A stretch of DNA of 64,000 nucleotides from DASVVT01 sp036386415 (GCA_036386415.1 DASVVT010000048.1:34832-98831); one strand, 5' to 3'. Positions 8,801 through 16,635 are shown, counted from the stretch's first letter. The notes: generated by a model not told the origin, from the letters alone. Numbers and translations are program-made.

Positions 8801-9663
8801 ACCCAGAACGGATTGTTCGGATAGTTCGGCGGAACTGATTGAGTCGAACCGTTTCCGTTGAAAGCGCGACGGTTCAAGGCATCGTAGATGCCCGTGATCC
8901 GGTCAACGACCTTGCCGGAGTGCGCGTCAACGTAGACGAACTCGCGTACATCGTTGCCATTCGTGACTTCATACTTCCACACGAGATGGTTCTCGCCGGG
9001 GATGCCGCGCGCCAGGTTGGTGCGATAGATGTAGAGGGCGCTGTCTTTGACCAACAGACCTTCAGCAGACCGCGCGAGCACTTCCGCGTTGGCATCAATA
9101 TCGGCCTTCACATTGTCGATGGCGACGGAAGCAAGTGAGCTTGCATCACGAGAAGGAACGGGGTTGACCGAGATATTCGGTATGAAGTTGCCATTGACGA
9201 CGCGCAGCTCGCCCTTGGCGTCAAAGTGCGTCTTGAGGACTCCGGCAAAGACCGGCACACCCTGATAAAACTGGTTGTAGGACAAGTGCTGTCCGCCCGT
9301 CAGGTCCGAGCTTTGATTTGAGATCTTCAACTGGGTCGAGGGGTTGGTGACGCCAAAAGCGCTGCCGTAATTTCTGAGGAAAGTAATGGATTTATCTGCG
9401 GGAGTTCCGGTCATGCCCCTGGAGAAGCTGGCCTCTGAACCGGATGACATGCGCGCAAACCGAGCAGCCCCCGTCGCAGGATTGGTGGTGATCTTTGCCG
9501 CTCCACCAGTCTCGCTCTTAAGCGTCTGGATGCCGCGCTGAATGTCCGCTCTCTGCACCAACGCTGCATCCTGTGCGGAAGCAGTGGGCAAAAGTACGGA
9601 AAACATGTTGATAAGGGGAACTAAGAGGGAAACGCAAAGTACATAAGAAAGTAATCGTCTCAA
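5824..9663 (-). CDS. Secreted M36 (fungalysin-type) metalloprotease
   Basis: A secreted zinc endopeptidase of about 1279 residues. An N-terminal signal peptide ends near TASAQ. An FTP/PepSY-type propeptide follows (about 35-260). The M36 catalytic domain carries HEWSH near residue 362 and the downstream glutamate motif GALNEAYSDIHGE. A PA domain is inserted near 480-580 (VAGKIALVDRGTCGFK). After the catalytic region come an immune-inhibitor/MAM-like sandwich domain (about 765-930), a DUF11 domain (about 935-1050; DLSIVKKSSAPSTL) and two beta-sandwich repeats at the C-terminus. Start: TTG at 9663 is preferred because AGGAG lies 8-9 nt upstream; TTG at 9669 is too close. The leader is long and contains two copies of an RNA-like motif (9732-9778, 9888-9937). 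It probably digests extracellular protein. Confidence 0.9.
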   Translation of the reverse strand: MRRLLSYVLCVSLLVPLINMFSVLLPTASAQDAALVQRADIQRGIQTLKSETGGAAKITTNPATGAARFARMSSGSEASFSRGMTGTPADKSITFLRNYGSAFGVTNPSTQLKISNQSSDLTGGQHLSYNQFYQGVPVFAGVLKTHFDAKGELRVVNGNFIPNISVNPVPSRDASSLASVAIDNVKADIDANAEVLARSAEGLLVKDSALYIYRTNLARGIPGENHLVWKYEVTNGNDVREFVYVDAHSGKVVDRITGIYDALNRRAFNGNGSTQSVPPNYPNNPFWVEGQAFPTNNVEADNMIISSKETYDYYHNAFGRDSFDGMGATMDAIFNRGNACPNASWNGTFISFCPGLTTDDVTAHEWSHAYTQYTHDLIYAHQPGALNEAYSDIHGETVDLINNRMTDSPGGLRQADAADCSEFMPYPPVVQVNSPANIANTYPSGRAVFGPDLTVAGLTSDIVRATDDANATGPTTLDGCTAFTNAAAVAGKIALVDRGTCGFKLKAYNAQQAGAIGVIIGNIASSANTNVTMADDPTVPAITIPAGQLKYADANLIRNELAVPNTVNVTLKRNAPANVDHSLRWMLGEDDTGQLPGALRDMWKPTCLGNPGKVSDSQYTCAAVAGSGNDQGGVHNNSGVVNHAYALIVDGGIYNGQTITGIGLTKAAHIYFRAQSLYQHSSSDFTDHADAIEQSATDLINAGTDLADLVTGAPSGQIVTAADLAEIQKVMLAVEMRSTHTGCAVTPLLAQNPPADACGSGTVQKTIFSDDFEGNTASWTVSHDANAPAAFTNRDWVVSSTLPDGRSGKAFWADNPDIGSCTASSNEAGVMHLTSPSIHIPSTVGNPELRFAHWVSTEKDFDGGQLMISTNGGSSFTLVPDTAFVYNAYNQALGAGTGANANPRAGQKAFSGSDNFAVDGTWGTSVVNLASLAPAGSDILLRWDLSSDCASGRLGWYVDDVKLSACLVDTDLSIVKKSSAPSTLIGNNITYTLTVRNYGPTNATSVVITDPLPTGMQFVSATGGCTEMGNVVTCNIGNLANGAIASRQITVKTTKVGMIVNTASVTQFEPDTVVPGNNSGGVSVNVLQALRSVTFTPTAVIGGCAGSTGKILLNAAAPAGGLDVTLTSGDPDVQIVGANPVHFNQGETQKTFAVTTSSVNAIKIVNVSAKVVGTTTTVIGKLKLTPVPITTVTFNPNPVTGGNQTTGTVTLSCAAPYNISVTLLSNKSAAKPQTPITILAGQTSAQFTVNTLHVLSQTAVTITAKGNGSIKTATLTVVP

Positions 9664-9731
9664 GGCCAATTCTCCTTCTGGCTATGTCGAGCACTGAGAT
9701 TGAAGTCACAGCGCGAGGGTTTTACTGATAA

Positions 9732-9778
9732 GACTGAGCAAAAAGATGCGTGCAGGTTGCAGGCTCTCGGGTCAGCCC
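9732..9778 (-). promoter_or_regulatory. Leader motif copy 2 (unidentified structured RNA candidate)
   Basis: On the RNA strand it begins GGCTGACCCGAGAGCCTGC and ends GCATCT...TTGCTCAGTC. The ends pair (GGCTGA with TCAGTC, one GU pair). The internal blocks GAGCCTGC and CGCATCT are shared with copy 1. It lies about 70 nt upstream of the protease start. I could not match it to a named riboswitch class. Confidence 0.5.
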
Positions 9779-9887
9779 TTTTATGTGGTCGTAGACAGGG
9801 CGGCTATCGCCAGATTCTCCTCTAGCTAAACGCAGAACCGCCGTTTGAAGAGTTGCAGTACCGAACGTACTTATTGAATTTTTCTCT

Positions 9888-9937
9888 GGCTGAGCAAAAG
9901 AGATGCGGGGTTAGCGCGCAGGCTCCGGGGGTCAGCC
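9888..9937 (-). promoter_or_regulatory. Leader motif copy 1 (unidentified structured RNA candidate)
   Basis: Fifty nucleotides whose ends pair perfectly (GGCTGA with TCAGCC). It shares with copy 2 the blocks GGCTGACCC, GAGCCTGC, CGCATCT and TTTGCTCAG. It starts roughly 12 nt after the predicted transcription start. Two similar units in one leader recall tandem aptamers. Confidence 0.5.
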
Positions 9938-9955
9938 ATGATTGAAGGCTCGGCG

Positions 9956-9984
9956 ACTATATGACAAAACTGTCACGATGTCAA
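9956..9984 (-). promoter_or_regulatory. Strong sigma70-type promoter for the M36 protease
   Basis: A consensus TTGACA (9984-9979) and TATAGT (9961-9956) lie 17 bp apart on the minus strand. Predicted start near 9949 gives a leader of roughly 285 nt that contains both motif copies. Confidence 0.82.
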
Positions 9985-10052
9985 TTGTAAAAATAGATAC
10001 TATTAAGCGATAGTAGAGCGGTTGGGAGCCAGCCACGTTCAAGACTAAAAAA

Positions 10053-10100
10053 AGCCCGTATTTAGCGCCTTTTGACCATTATGGCGACCAAATACGGGCT
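10053..10100 (-). terminator. Intrinsic terminator after the rhodanese gene
   Basis: A perfect 11-bp stem (AGCCCGTATTT with AAATACGGGCT) with an extra GC helix inside is followed on the minus strand by seven T residues. It is about 175 bp past the second stop codon (10276) of the rhodanese gene. A frame at 10062-10271 runs through it and is rejected. Confidence 0.85.
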
Positions 10101-10275
10101 CAAAACTATTTTCGGAGGCAAGAGGCCGCTACAGCAGGTGCGCTCTAATCCGTTAGAGCCTGCCGAGAAATCCTGGACGGTGGCTTCCAAGTTTACGGCC
10201 AGAGAAGCGACCGATTTTACCCGAGGGCGCTTCGGAGCAACTGAAGAGCGCGCACCCCTGCTCTCGATCAATCAA

Positions 10276-10794
10276 TCACTTTTCTTCTACCTTCACATCG
10301 TTAGGTGGCTCCATGGGAAGCCCTGCGCGTCTCCACGCTTCAGTGCCGCCAAAGAGCGCGGCTGCATTCTCGATCCCCTTCGCTTTCAGGTCTTGCACCG
10401 CACGGGCGCTTGTGTGCTCGTTCGGTCAAGAACAGTACGTGACAATCATCTTGTCACGCGGCAATTCACCGGCGCGCGCGGCGATCTCTGCCTCCGGGAT
10501 GTGCAGCGCTCCTTTGATATGTCCCGCTTTATATTGCTCTTCGGCGCGCACATCAACCACTACTGCCGTGCCCTTATCGAGCGCTTCCTTCAATTCTGTA
10601 GTGGTCACGCGGCGCACTCCGTCGCCCTGGCTCACTGTTGGCTGCGTCGCCGGAGCGGGCGGCTTCGTGGCCGATGGCGACGCCTTCGCCTTGGCGGCGC
10701 TGCTGCCCGAACCGCTACCATCAGTTGAGTTACATGCCGTCAGGGCGGCGACCGCGAGGATCAGCGCCGCTGACAGAGAGATAAAAAGACGCAT
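10276..10794 (-). CDS. Rhodanese lipoprotein with in-frame UGA (candidate selenoprotein)
   Basis: A lipoprotein signal (AALTAC lipobox at about residue 21) and a low-complexity linker (about 22-55) precede a single rhodanese domain. The frame meets TGA at 10428-10426 (codon 123) directly after IVTYCS, then stays open for 49 more codons that encode the rest of the domain: PNEHTSARAV, then FGGTEAWRRAGLPM. Related rhodaneses have C-x-C-P at this place, so TGA stands where a cysteine is expected (TGC to TGA). Readings: selenocysteine, a recent nonsense mutation, or a sequencing error. No obvious SECIS hairpin was found by eye; the best is a 4-bp GCAC/GTGC stem about 8 nt downstream. Stopping at the TGA gives a 122-residue protein without a complete active-site loop. 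Promoter and GGAGG site are good. Confidence 0.7.
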
Positions 10795-10836
10795 CTATTC
10801 AACCTCCATAAATGATCGTTTCACGATCCCGCCATA

Positions 10837-10865
10837 GTTCTACAATTTTCCGCCCCGTAATGCAA
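10837..10865 (-). promoter_or_regulatory. Promoter for the rhodanese gene
   Basis: Minus-strand TTGCAT (10865-10860) and TAGAAC (10842-10837) are 17 bp apart. A GGAGG ribosome site (10807-10803) lies 8 nt before the ATG. Confidence 0.55.
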
Positions 10866-10890
10866 AGGCGCAGGAGCAGGAGACGGTAAA

Positions 10891-11010
10891 TAGTAGACCG
10901 TAGCCAGTAGTCAGTAGAAAAGCTTTCGCTAGCGAACGCATCCTGGTGTCAGCGACAGCACCCGCCACGCGAAGCGCCTACTGACTACTGGCTACTGTCT
11001 ACTGTCTACT
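10891..11010. repeat. Inverted heptad repeat, family B copy 3
   Basis: Left arm 10891-10917 and right arm 10978-11010, built from CAGTAGT/CAGTAGA units. The loop is unusually long (about 60 nt) and has its own GC-rich hairpin near 10921-10938. It lies between the divergent rhodanese and FAD-oxidoreductase promoters. Confidence 0.85.
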
Positions 11011-11016
11011 CATTAT

Positions 11017-11046
11017 TTGACATGCCTTCCGGCGCGCGCCTATGCT
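11017..11046 (+). promoter_or_regulatory. Possible promoter for the double FAD oxidoreductase
   Basis: TTGACA (11017-11022) and TATGCT (11041-11046) are 18 bp apart, seven bases after the family B repeat. The leader to the ATG at 11170 would be about 115 nt. Confidence 0.55.
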
Positions 11047-11169
11047 TGGCCGAGAAGGTTTCCGCCGAAGATGAGATTTGGTCAACCTTTGTAGAGGTGA
11101 GCGCCCCCGGTTGGCCTCCTGTCCCGGCCTCTTCGGTTCCTCAAAGTGCGTAGGGTGGAGGCGCGTGCC

Positions 11170-13809
11170 ATGTCGCAGCCGACTTATCTCGCATCGGGCA
11201 GCCGCACGGCGGTCGTTGGCGCTGGGCCAGCGGGCTCATTCTTCGCCATCGAGTTGTTGCGCCGCGCTCGCTCTCTCGGCCTCACGATTCATGTAGACAT
11301 TTACGACGGCAAGAACTTCGCGCGGAAAGGCGCGCCCGGCTGCAACATGTGCGCCGGAGCTCTCGGCCACAAGCTCATACAGGAGATCGAACGCTCCACC
11401 ACGACCATCCCGCGCGAAGTCATACACTACGAGATCGAAGGCTATGCCGTCCATTATCAGGGCTCCTCGGCGCGTCTCTCGAACGATCCGTCGAAGAAGA
11501 TTTACGGCGTCTATCGCGGCGCGGGACCCGTCAGCACAGAGCACCCGGAAGGCGCGCGCAGCTTCGATCAGTTTCTTCTCGATCAGGCGATCAAGCTCGG
11601 CGCGCATCACATTCCGCAGAACGTGCATGACATCGACGTGCCCGCCACCCTTGAGCGCCGCCCGTCTGTGCGTCTCAGCGACGCTGCCTCGACGCGCATT
11701 GAATACGACCTGGTGATCGGCGCTTTCGGCGTCAATTCACAACTGGCGCAACGCCTGCTCTACGGGTACGAGCCGCCGCCGACCTGGAAAACCTGCGTCA
11801 TAGAGGCGCGCGTGCCCCTTGAGTTTCAACGTGAAAAGCTCCATAACATGATCCACTTCTTCGTCCTCAAGCAGCCGGACATACGCTACGTCGCGCTCAT
11901 TCCCAAAGGTGAGCACGTGACGATCACGGCCATCGGCGAAGATGTGGACGTGGTGGCGACCGAACGCCTCCTGCGCGACTCTTACATGCGCGACTACCTG
12001 CCTGTGGATTGGAAGCTCGATTGCCACTGCCACCCACGGGTCGCGCTCGGCGCGGCGCGCCTGCCCTACAGCGAGCGCTTCTGTATCATCGGCGATGCGT
12101 CCGACTCGCGCTATCTGAAGAACGGCGTCGAATCGGCGCTCGTGACGGCGCGTCTCGCCGTCGATTGCGTCATCAACCACGGCGTGACGGCGCGCGACTT
12201 TGAAAAATATTTCTGGCGACGCTGCAATCGCGTCTTCGGGCGCGACAACATCTATGGCCGCATGCTGTTTGAGATTTACGACCGCATCTTCCCGCACCCC
12301 GTTCTCGCTCCGGTCTACTTCGCCGTGCTCCGCTCGGAGCGCAAACTGGAGCGCCCCGGCGCTCTGCTTTCGAACGCGCTGCTGGCGGCCTTCACCGGCG
12401 ATCAATCTTACAAGCGCATACTGATGCGCGCCTTCAATCCACGGCTTGCGGCGCGCATGATGGGGCGCGCCGGGGCGCTCGCTTTGGAGCGTGCGCGTAC
12501 CAGTATTGCCGGTTCGGAACGCGAGCCCGTGCGCGGGCTCAGGTTGCGCGACGGCTCGCGCGTGGCGATCATCGGCGGCGGCCCCGGCGGATCGGCGTGC
12601 GCCATCCGGCTGCTCCATGAGGCGAAGCGGCGCGGGCTGAATTTGCGCGTCACGATCTACGAGCCGAAACAGTTTCCGCGCCATCACAACCCTTGTATCG
12701 GCGTGCTGGCCCCGCCGACCGCAGAACTCCTGCGCGAGCGTCTGGGAATAGATTTGCCGCCCCTTATGGTCAAGCGCCACATCAAGGGCTATCGCCTGCA
12801 CGGCGACCGCAACGAGATAGAGTTGCGCGCGCCCTCTACGGATGAGCCTGCGCTGATGGTCTCGCGCTCCGATTTCGATCAGTTGTTACTGGAGCGCGCC
12901 GTTGAAGAGGGCGCACAGGTTCTCAGTGATCGCGTCACGGGGATGGAGTTTCACCCGGACAATCTGGAGCATCCCGTGCGCGTCTACTCCGAAGGCATGT
13001 CGCATTCTGCCGACATGATCGTGGCCGCGTGCGGGCTCGACGATGGAATGCTCTCGGTGCTCGAACAAGTCTCCCCGCGCCGGCGCCGCTATCATCGCCC
13101 TAAAGAGTACATGCATTCGATCATCATCAAACTGGCGTGCGACGAGCGTTACATCGAAAAGCGTCTGGGCGGCGTCATACACGCCTTTCTCCTCTCAGAC
13201 CTGCCGCGCATAGAGTTCGGCGCGATCTCGCCGAAGCAGGATCACGTTTTGGTCAACATCATGGGCAGCCGCGTGCGCTCCACCGACATGGAAGATTTTC
13301 TGCTGCACCGTCAGGTACGAAACCTTCTACCTCGTTTCAACCTTCCGCAGCTAGACTACTACGAGGGTCATGCGCCCGTGCGTCATGCACGCCACGTCTT
13401 CTGGGATCGCTTCGTTGCTGTCGGAGACGCGACCGGCTGGCTGCGTCCCTTTAAAGGCATGGGCATCACGACCGCGATTCAGACGGGCACGGCAGCCGCC
13501 GACGTGATGCTTGAGCGAGGGCTGGACGCCGTGGCGCTCGAAGCCTACGCACGCCGCCTGCGCGTCCTCACGGAAGATCACTACCACGGGAGACTCCTGC
13601 GCCGTCTGTGCCGCATGGGGATGAGCACGGGCGTGATGGACGGCGTCATCGAATTAGCCAAGACCAACGAAGAGCTGTACACGATCCTCTACAACACCAT
13701 TTCGGGACGCCACTCCTACCGCCGCATCGCGCGCGACCTGCTGCGCACAGCCCTCGTCTTCAAGATGAGCGCGCTGACTTTAAAGCGCGTCCTGCGTCCT
13801 GCCGGATGA
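11170..13809 (+). CDS. Two-domain FAD-dependent oxidoreductase (geranylgeranyl reductase-like halves)
   Basis: An 879-residue protein made of two homologous FAD modules. Module 1 starts with the Rossmann motif VVGAGPAGSFFAIELL (about residue 18); module 2 starts with IIGGGPGGSACAIRLL near residue 467. Each has the later FAD-binding segment (CIIGDASDSRYLKNGVESAL; FVAVGDATGWLRPFKGMGIT). The closest recognisable superfamily is the geranylgeranyl reductase / FAD monooxygenase group. Such halves are usually separate proteins, so this is a fusion. GGAGG lies 8 nt before the ATG at 11170; the upstream GTG at 11146 is less likely. It precedes the ferredoxin-NrfD and molybdoenzyme genes on the same strand and may feed or accept their electrons. 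Substrate unknown. Confidence 0.8.
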   Translation: MSQPTYLASGSRTAVVGAGPAGSFFAIELLRRARSLGLTIHVDIYDGKNFARKGAPGCNMCAGALGHKLIQEIERSTTTIPREVIHYEIEGYAVHYQGSSARLSNDPSKKIYGVYRGAGPVSTEHPEGARSFDQFLLDQAIKLGAHHIPQNVHDIDVPATLERRPSVRLSDAASTRIEYDLVIGAFGVNSQLAQRLLYGYEPPPTWKTCVIEARVPLEFQREKLHNMIHFFVLKQPDIRYVALIPKGEHVTITAIGEDVDVVATERLLRDSYMRDYLPVDWKLDCHCHPRVALGAARLPYSERFCIIGDASDSRYLKNGVESALVTARLAVDCVINHGVTARDFEKYFWRRCNRVFGRDNIYGRMLFEIYDRIFPHPVLAPVYFAVLRSERKLERPGALLSNALLAAFTGDQSYKRILMRAFNPRLAARMMGRAGALALERARTSIAGSEREPVRGLRLRDGSRVAIIGGGPGGSACAIRLLHEAKRRGLNLRVTIYEPKQFPRHHNPCIGVLAPPTAELLRERLGIDLPPLMVKRHIKGYRLHGDRNEIELRAPSTDEPALMVSRSDFDQLLLERAVEEGAQVLSDRVTGMEFHPDNLEHPVRVYSEGMSHSADMIVAACGLDDGMLSVLEQVSPRRRRYHRPKEYMHSIIIKLACDERYIEKRLGGVIHAFLLSDLPRIEFGAISPKQDHVLVNIMGSRVRSTDMEDFLLHRQVRNLLPRFNLPQLDYYEGHAPVRHARHVFWDRFVAVGDATGWLRPFKGMGITTAIQTGTAAADVMLERGLDAVALEAYARRLRVLTEDHYHGRLLRRLCRMGMSTGVMDGVIELAKTNEELYTILYNTISGRHSYRRIARDLLRTALVFKMSALTLKRVLRPAG

Positions 13810-13942
13810 GACGGAAGAAGTTTTGAGCACGACCGTGTGTTAAGTTAAGATGCGGAATCAAAGCTCTGATGAAATGAGAACCGTCGTCGTGCCGTAAATT
13901 CTTTTGATGTCTCTCAGAGGTTCTATCTCCGAAAGGCATGAT

Positions 13943-14040
13943 GAACCGCAAAGAGCGCCGAGGGAGAAGAGGCAAAGGTCGCAGAGGATTCGGCTCCCTC
14001 TCTGCGTCCTTTGCGTGAAACTTAGCGTCCTTTGCGTTTA
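13943..14040. repeat. Inverted repeat, family E copy 1 (9-bp units)
   Basis: Left arm of CGCAAAG(A/G)GCGC-like units (13943-13988); right arm of GCGTCCTTTGCGT units (13999-14040). This family has roughly 9-bp units rather than 7. Other copies: 27418, 33861, 45541, 52832, and a half copy at 59968. Confidence 0.8.
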
Positions 14041-14076
14041 AATTTTGTGTCAGTTTAATCAATCTTCCGAGACTTA

Positions 14077-15651
14077 ATGAGAGAGTTGCCCTTATACCAG
14101 CCCCAAAGCCATCAACAGCAATGGGCGAAAGTGATCGACCACACGCGCTGCATCGGCTGCCATGCCTGTACGACGGCCTGCAAGTCAGAGAACGAAGTGC
14201 CCATCAGTGTGACGCGCACCTACGTCAAGCACGTCGATGTCGGCGAGTTTCCGCAAACTCGACGCGCTCATCAGGTGACACGCTGCAACCAGTGCGCGCA
14301 TGCTCCCTGCGTGACGGCTTGTCCGACGACGGCCATGTTCAAGCGTGCGGACGGGATCGTCGATTTCGACAAATCGATCTGCATCGGCTGTAAGGCTTGC
14401 ATGGCGGCCTGTCCCTACGACGCGATCTTCATCAACCCCGAAGACCATTCGGCAGAGAAGTGCAACTTCTGCGCGCACCGTATAGACATAGGGCTTGAGC
14501 CTGCCTGCGTCGTGGTCTGTCCCACAGAAGCTATTTTAGTCGGTGACATGAACGACCCATCTTCGAAGGTTGCGCGGATCGTCAACCGCGAGCCGGTCAA
14601 CGTTCGCCGTCCTGAGAAAGAGACTCTGCCCAAGCTCTTTTACAAGGGAGCGCACCAGGCGACTCTAGACCCGCTGGCCGCGAGGCGTCCCCCGGGCGAC
14701 CTCTTCATGTGGAGCGAGCAGAGACACGGAACGGAAATGGTCGTCTCCGGTAATCCGCAGCACAACAACACGTCCGCCGCCGCGCTCCTCTCTTACGACG
14801 TGCCGCACACGATCCCCTGGGACTGGCGCGTCAGCCTCTACACCTGGACGAAGGGCATCGCCGCCGGAGCTTATCTAGTCATGACGCTGCTCGTCCTCGC
14901 AGGTTTCGCGCACGGTGTTTCAGACGAGTTGGCCGCTTTCATCAACTTTAGACCTTCGCCGCTCTGGCTGTGGGTCACTCCTGTTGTATCGGGCGCGTTC
15001 CTAGCCATCACCGGCGGCTTGCTGATCTGGGACTTGGAGCACCCGGCCCGTTTCTACTTAATCTTCACGCGTCCGCAATGGCGTAGTTGGTTAGTGAAGG
15101 GTGCGTTCATCATAGCAGGCTACTCGCTCGTGCTGGCCTTGCATTTCGCGGCGAGTATGTTGGGCAAGACGACTTGGCAACTGTATTTGATCGTGCCGGG
15201 TTTGCCGCTCGCGTTGTTGACGGCCATCTACACGGCCTATCTCTTCGCGCAGGCCAAGGCGCGCGACATGTGGCAGAACCCTCTGCTTCCGCCGCACCTG
15301 GCGCTACAGGCTCTGCTCCTCGGCGCGGCGACGCTCGCGCCTCTGGCCTTCTGGCTTGAGCCAACATTGGTTACACCTCTGCTCTGGATTCTGGGCGCGA
15401 CCAGTCTGCTGCATCTGCTCATGATCTGGGGCGAGGTGACGCTGACACACCCGACCACGCACGCGCGCCTCGCCGTCTGGGAGATGGTCAGAAACCGTTA
15501 TCGCGCATTCTTCTGGATGGGGGTCGTGTTGACGCTGATCGGCGGCCTGGCTCCCCTGCTGGGGCTAGCCGTTGTTCCGTTTGCCCTCGCTGGCCTTCTG
15601 CTTTACGAGCACGCGTATGTCCAGGCCGGTCAGTCCGTGCCGTTGGCATGA
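14077..15651 (+). CDS. Ferredoxin-NrfD/PsrC fusion, electron-transfer membrane subunit
   Basis: A 524-residue fusion of the two electron-transfer subunits of complex iron-sulfur molybdoenzymes. Residues 15-190 form an NrfC/PsrB-like ferredoxin with sixteen cysteines for four [4Fe-4S] clusters (CIGCHACTTAC at residue 25; CNQCAHAPC; CIGCKACMAAC; CNFCAHRI...PACVVVC). Residues about 245-520 form an NrfD/PsrC quinone-linked membrane domain with about eight helices. No Tat or Sec signal precedes the ferredoxin part, so the clusters probably face the cytoplasm. These subunits are normally two proteins. The catalytic partner is very likely the molybdopterin protein at 17259. Start ATG at 14077; its ribosome site is weak. 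Confidence 0.9.
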   Translation: MRELPLYQPQSHQQQWAKVIDHTRCIGCHACTTACKSENEVPISVTRTYVKHVDVGEFPQTRRAHQVTRCNQCAHAPCVTACPTTAMFKRADGIVDFDKSICIGCKACMAACPYDAIFINPEDHSAEKCNFCAHRIDIGLEPACVVVCPTEAILVGDMNDPSSKVARIVNREPVNVRRPEKETLPKLFYKGAHQATLDPLAARRPPGDLFMWSEQRHGTEMVVSGNPQHNNTSAAALLSYDVPHTIPWDWRVSLYTWTKGIAAGAYLVMTLLVLAGFAHGVSDELAAFINFRPSPLWLWVTPVVSGAFLAITGGLLIWDLEHPARFYLIFTRPQWRSWLVKGAFIIAGYSLVLALHFAASMLGKTTWQLYLIVPGLPLALLTAIYTAYLFAQAKARDMWQNPLLPPHLALQALLLGAATLAPLAFWLEPTLVTPLLWILGATSLLHLLMIWGEVTLTHPTTHARLAVWEMVRNRYRAFFWMGVVLTLIGGLAPLLGLAVVPFALAGLLLYEHAYVQAGQSVPLA

Positions 15652-15761
15652 AGGGTCGAAGAGCGCGCAGCAAGGCGCGCGGGCGGCTTCCAAAGAGCTT
15701 GCCGAATTGAGCTGTGTTTTTGGCTTCCAGGTGAAGCTTGAAAAGAAGGGACGATTATTTT

Positions 15762-16406
15762 ATGTACGGAATGCGGGGTCTCTTACGGCTGAGAAGAGGT
15801 TGCGGCGCGGGTTTAATCATTCTCTTGATACTTATCAGCATCCTCTTCTGGCCGGTCAAAGCGGATTTCAACCTGATGACGGACAAGCCTCTCGTGTGCG
15901 CCTGTTGCGCTGAAGAGGGCGAGTGGTATGAAAGGTCTGAGAGAATCACGAGCGCGCAACTTTATCAGCTTAATCGCGTGAGATTTTCCCAGACCGCCAA
16001 TACCTACCAATCACCGGCGGATGATAACGAACTCTCTACGAGCTATGCTCTGACGCAAACGCGCAGCGGGCGGCGCTGGGATTTAAAGTTTCGAGACGAA
16101 CGGGGAAAGACAGGCACGCTCTCCTTCACGCTTCCGGCCACGGCGACCTTTTACGGCGCGGACATGCAGGACAGCCCTCCGGGCGGAGTCGGCCCCGCGC
16201 TCTACAAGGAATGGCGTCTCGCGGGCACGGCGCGCGTCACGGGTGTGCTCAAGAAAGGGCTCGCCGGTCCGGCACGGTTTCGGCTTATCTTGCAGGGGAG
16301 AGGAAACAACTGCGGGGAGGCGGAGGATTACAAAAAATGGATCTTGCAGGTTTCCGGCGCGCGCCTCTCCTACTCGTTCTACGGCTCACTAAATAATCCA
16401 GATTAA
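15762..16406 (+). CDS. Membrane-anchored exported protein of unknown function
   Basis: A 214-residue protein with an N-terminal arginine-rich segment and one hydrophobic anchor (about 12-33), followed by a cysteine cluster CACC (near 45) and a mostly beta-strand region. I do not recognise the family. The ATG at 15762 is chosen because AAGGGA lies about 11 nt upstream and because an upstream TTG (15738) only adds a charged extension. It sits inside the molybdoenzyme operon between the ferredoxin-NrfD fusion and the catalytic subunit, so an accessory role is possible. Nothing visible proves it. Confidence 0.6.
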   Translation: MYGMRGLLRLRRGCGAGLIILLILISILFWPVKADFNLMTDKPLVCACCAEEGEWYERSERITSAQLYQLNRVRFSQTANTYQSPADDNELSTSYALTQTRSGRRWDLKFRDERGKTGTLSFTLPATATFYGADMQDSPPGGVGPALYKEWRLAGTARVTGVLKKGLAGPARFRLILQGRGNNCGEAEDYKKWILQVSGARLSYSFYGSLNNPD

Positions 16407-16446
16407 AAGTTGAGCGAGCGATTCTGTTCATCGTCACAAGAGAATT

Positions 16447-16605
16447 ATGAAGCTGAACGAGCTGAAGCAAAGAGTGAGCGCCGCACGCAAGGAAACGGAG
16501 GCGCGCGGCGAGACCTTCTATCCCGGCCCGAGCCGCATACACCTGGCGGCTTTCCCTCCTAAGGAGCGTATCTTTCACGAGAGCGCTTCCGTGAATTACA
16601 ATTAA
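16447..16605 (+). pseudogene. Duplicated 5' fragment of the molybdoenzyme gene
   Basis: The first 122 bp (16447-16568) repeat the start of the gene at 17259 with only four mismatches: one changes a codon (Lys to Asn at codon 7) and three are adjacent synonymous third-position changes at the end (Pro-Pro-Lys codons). After KER the frame leaves the homology and stops at 16605, giving a 52-residue truncated product. This looks like the original start of the catalytic gene, cut off by insertion of the toxin-antitoxin module, which brought or duplicated a new start downstream. Confidence 0.85.
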
Positions 16606-16635
16606 CCAGCACATATTCTTTTCGAGGTTATCTGT

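Noticed and set aside
9732..9937. Assignment of the tandem leader motif to c-di-AMP (ydaO) or NAD+-I riboswitches
   Set aside because: Some blocks (GCTAACC, GCCGA) recall ydaO but the order and the repeated 48-nt unit do not fit; the NAD+-I consensus is absent.
10062..10271. 69-codon minus frame downstream of the rhodanese
   Set aside because: Contains the strong intrinsic terminator at 10053-10100 and no features.
10400..10428. GCAC/GTGC stem after the UGA as a SECIS element
   Set aside because: Only four base pairs with a 10-nt loop and no typical loop bulge; too weak to call.
10072..10837. Plus-strand frames of 218 and 174 codons over the rhodanese
   Set aside because: Antisense shadows; the minus frame has lipobox, rhodanese motifs, promoter and ribosome site.
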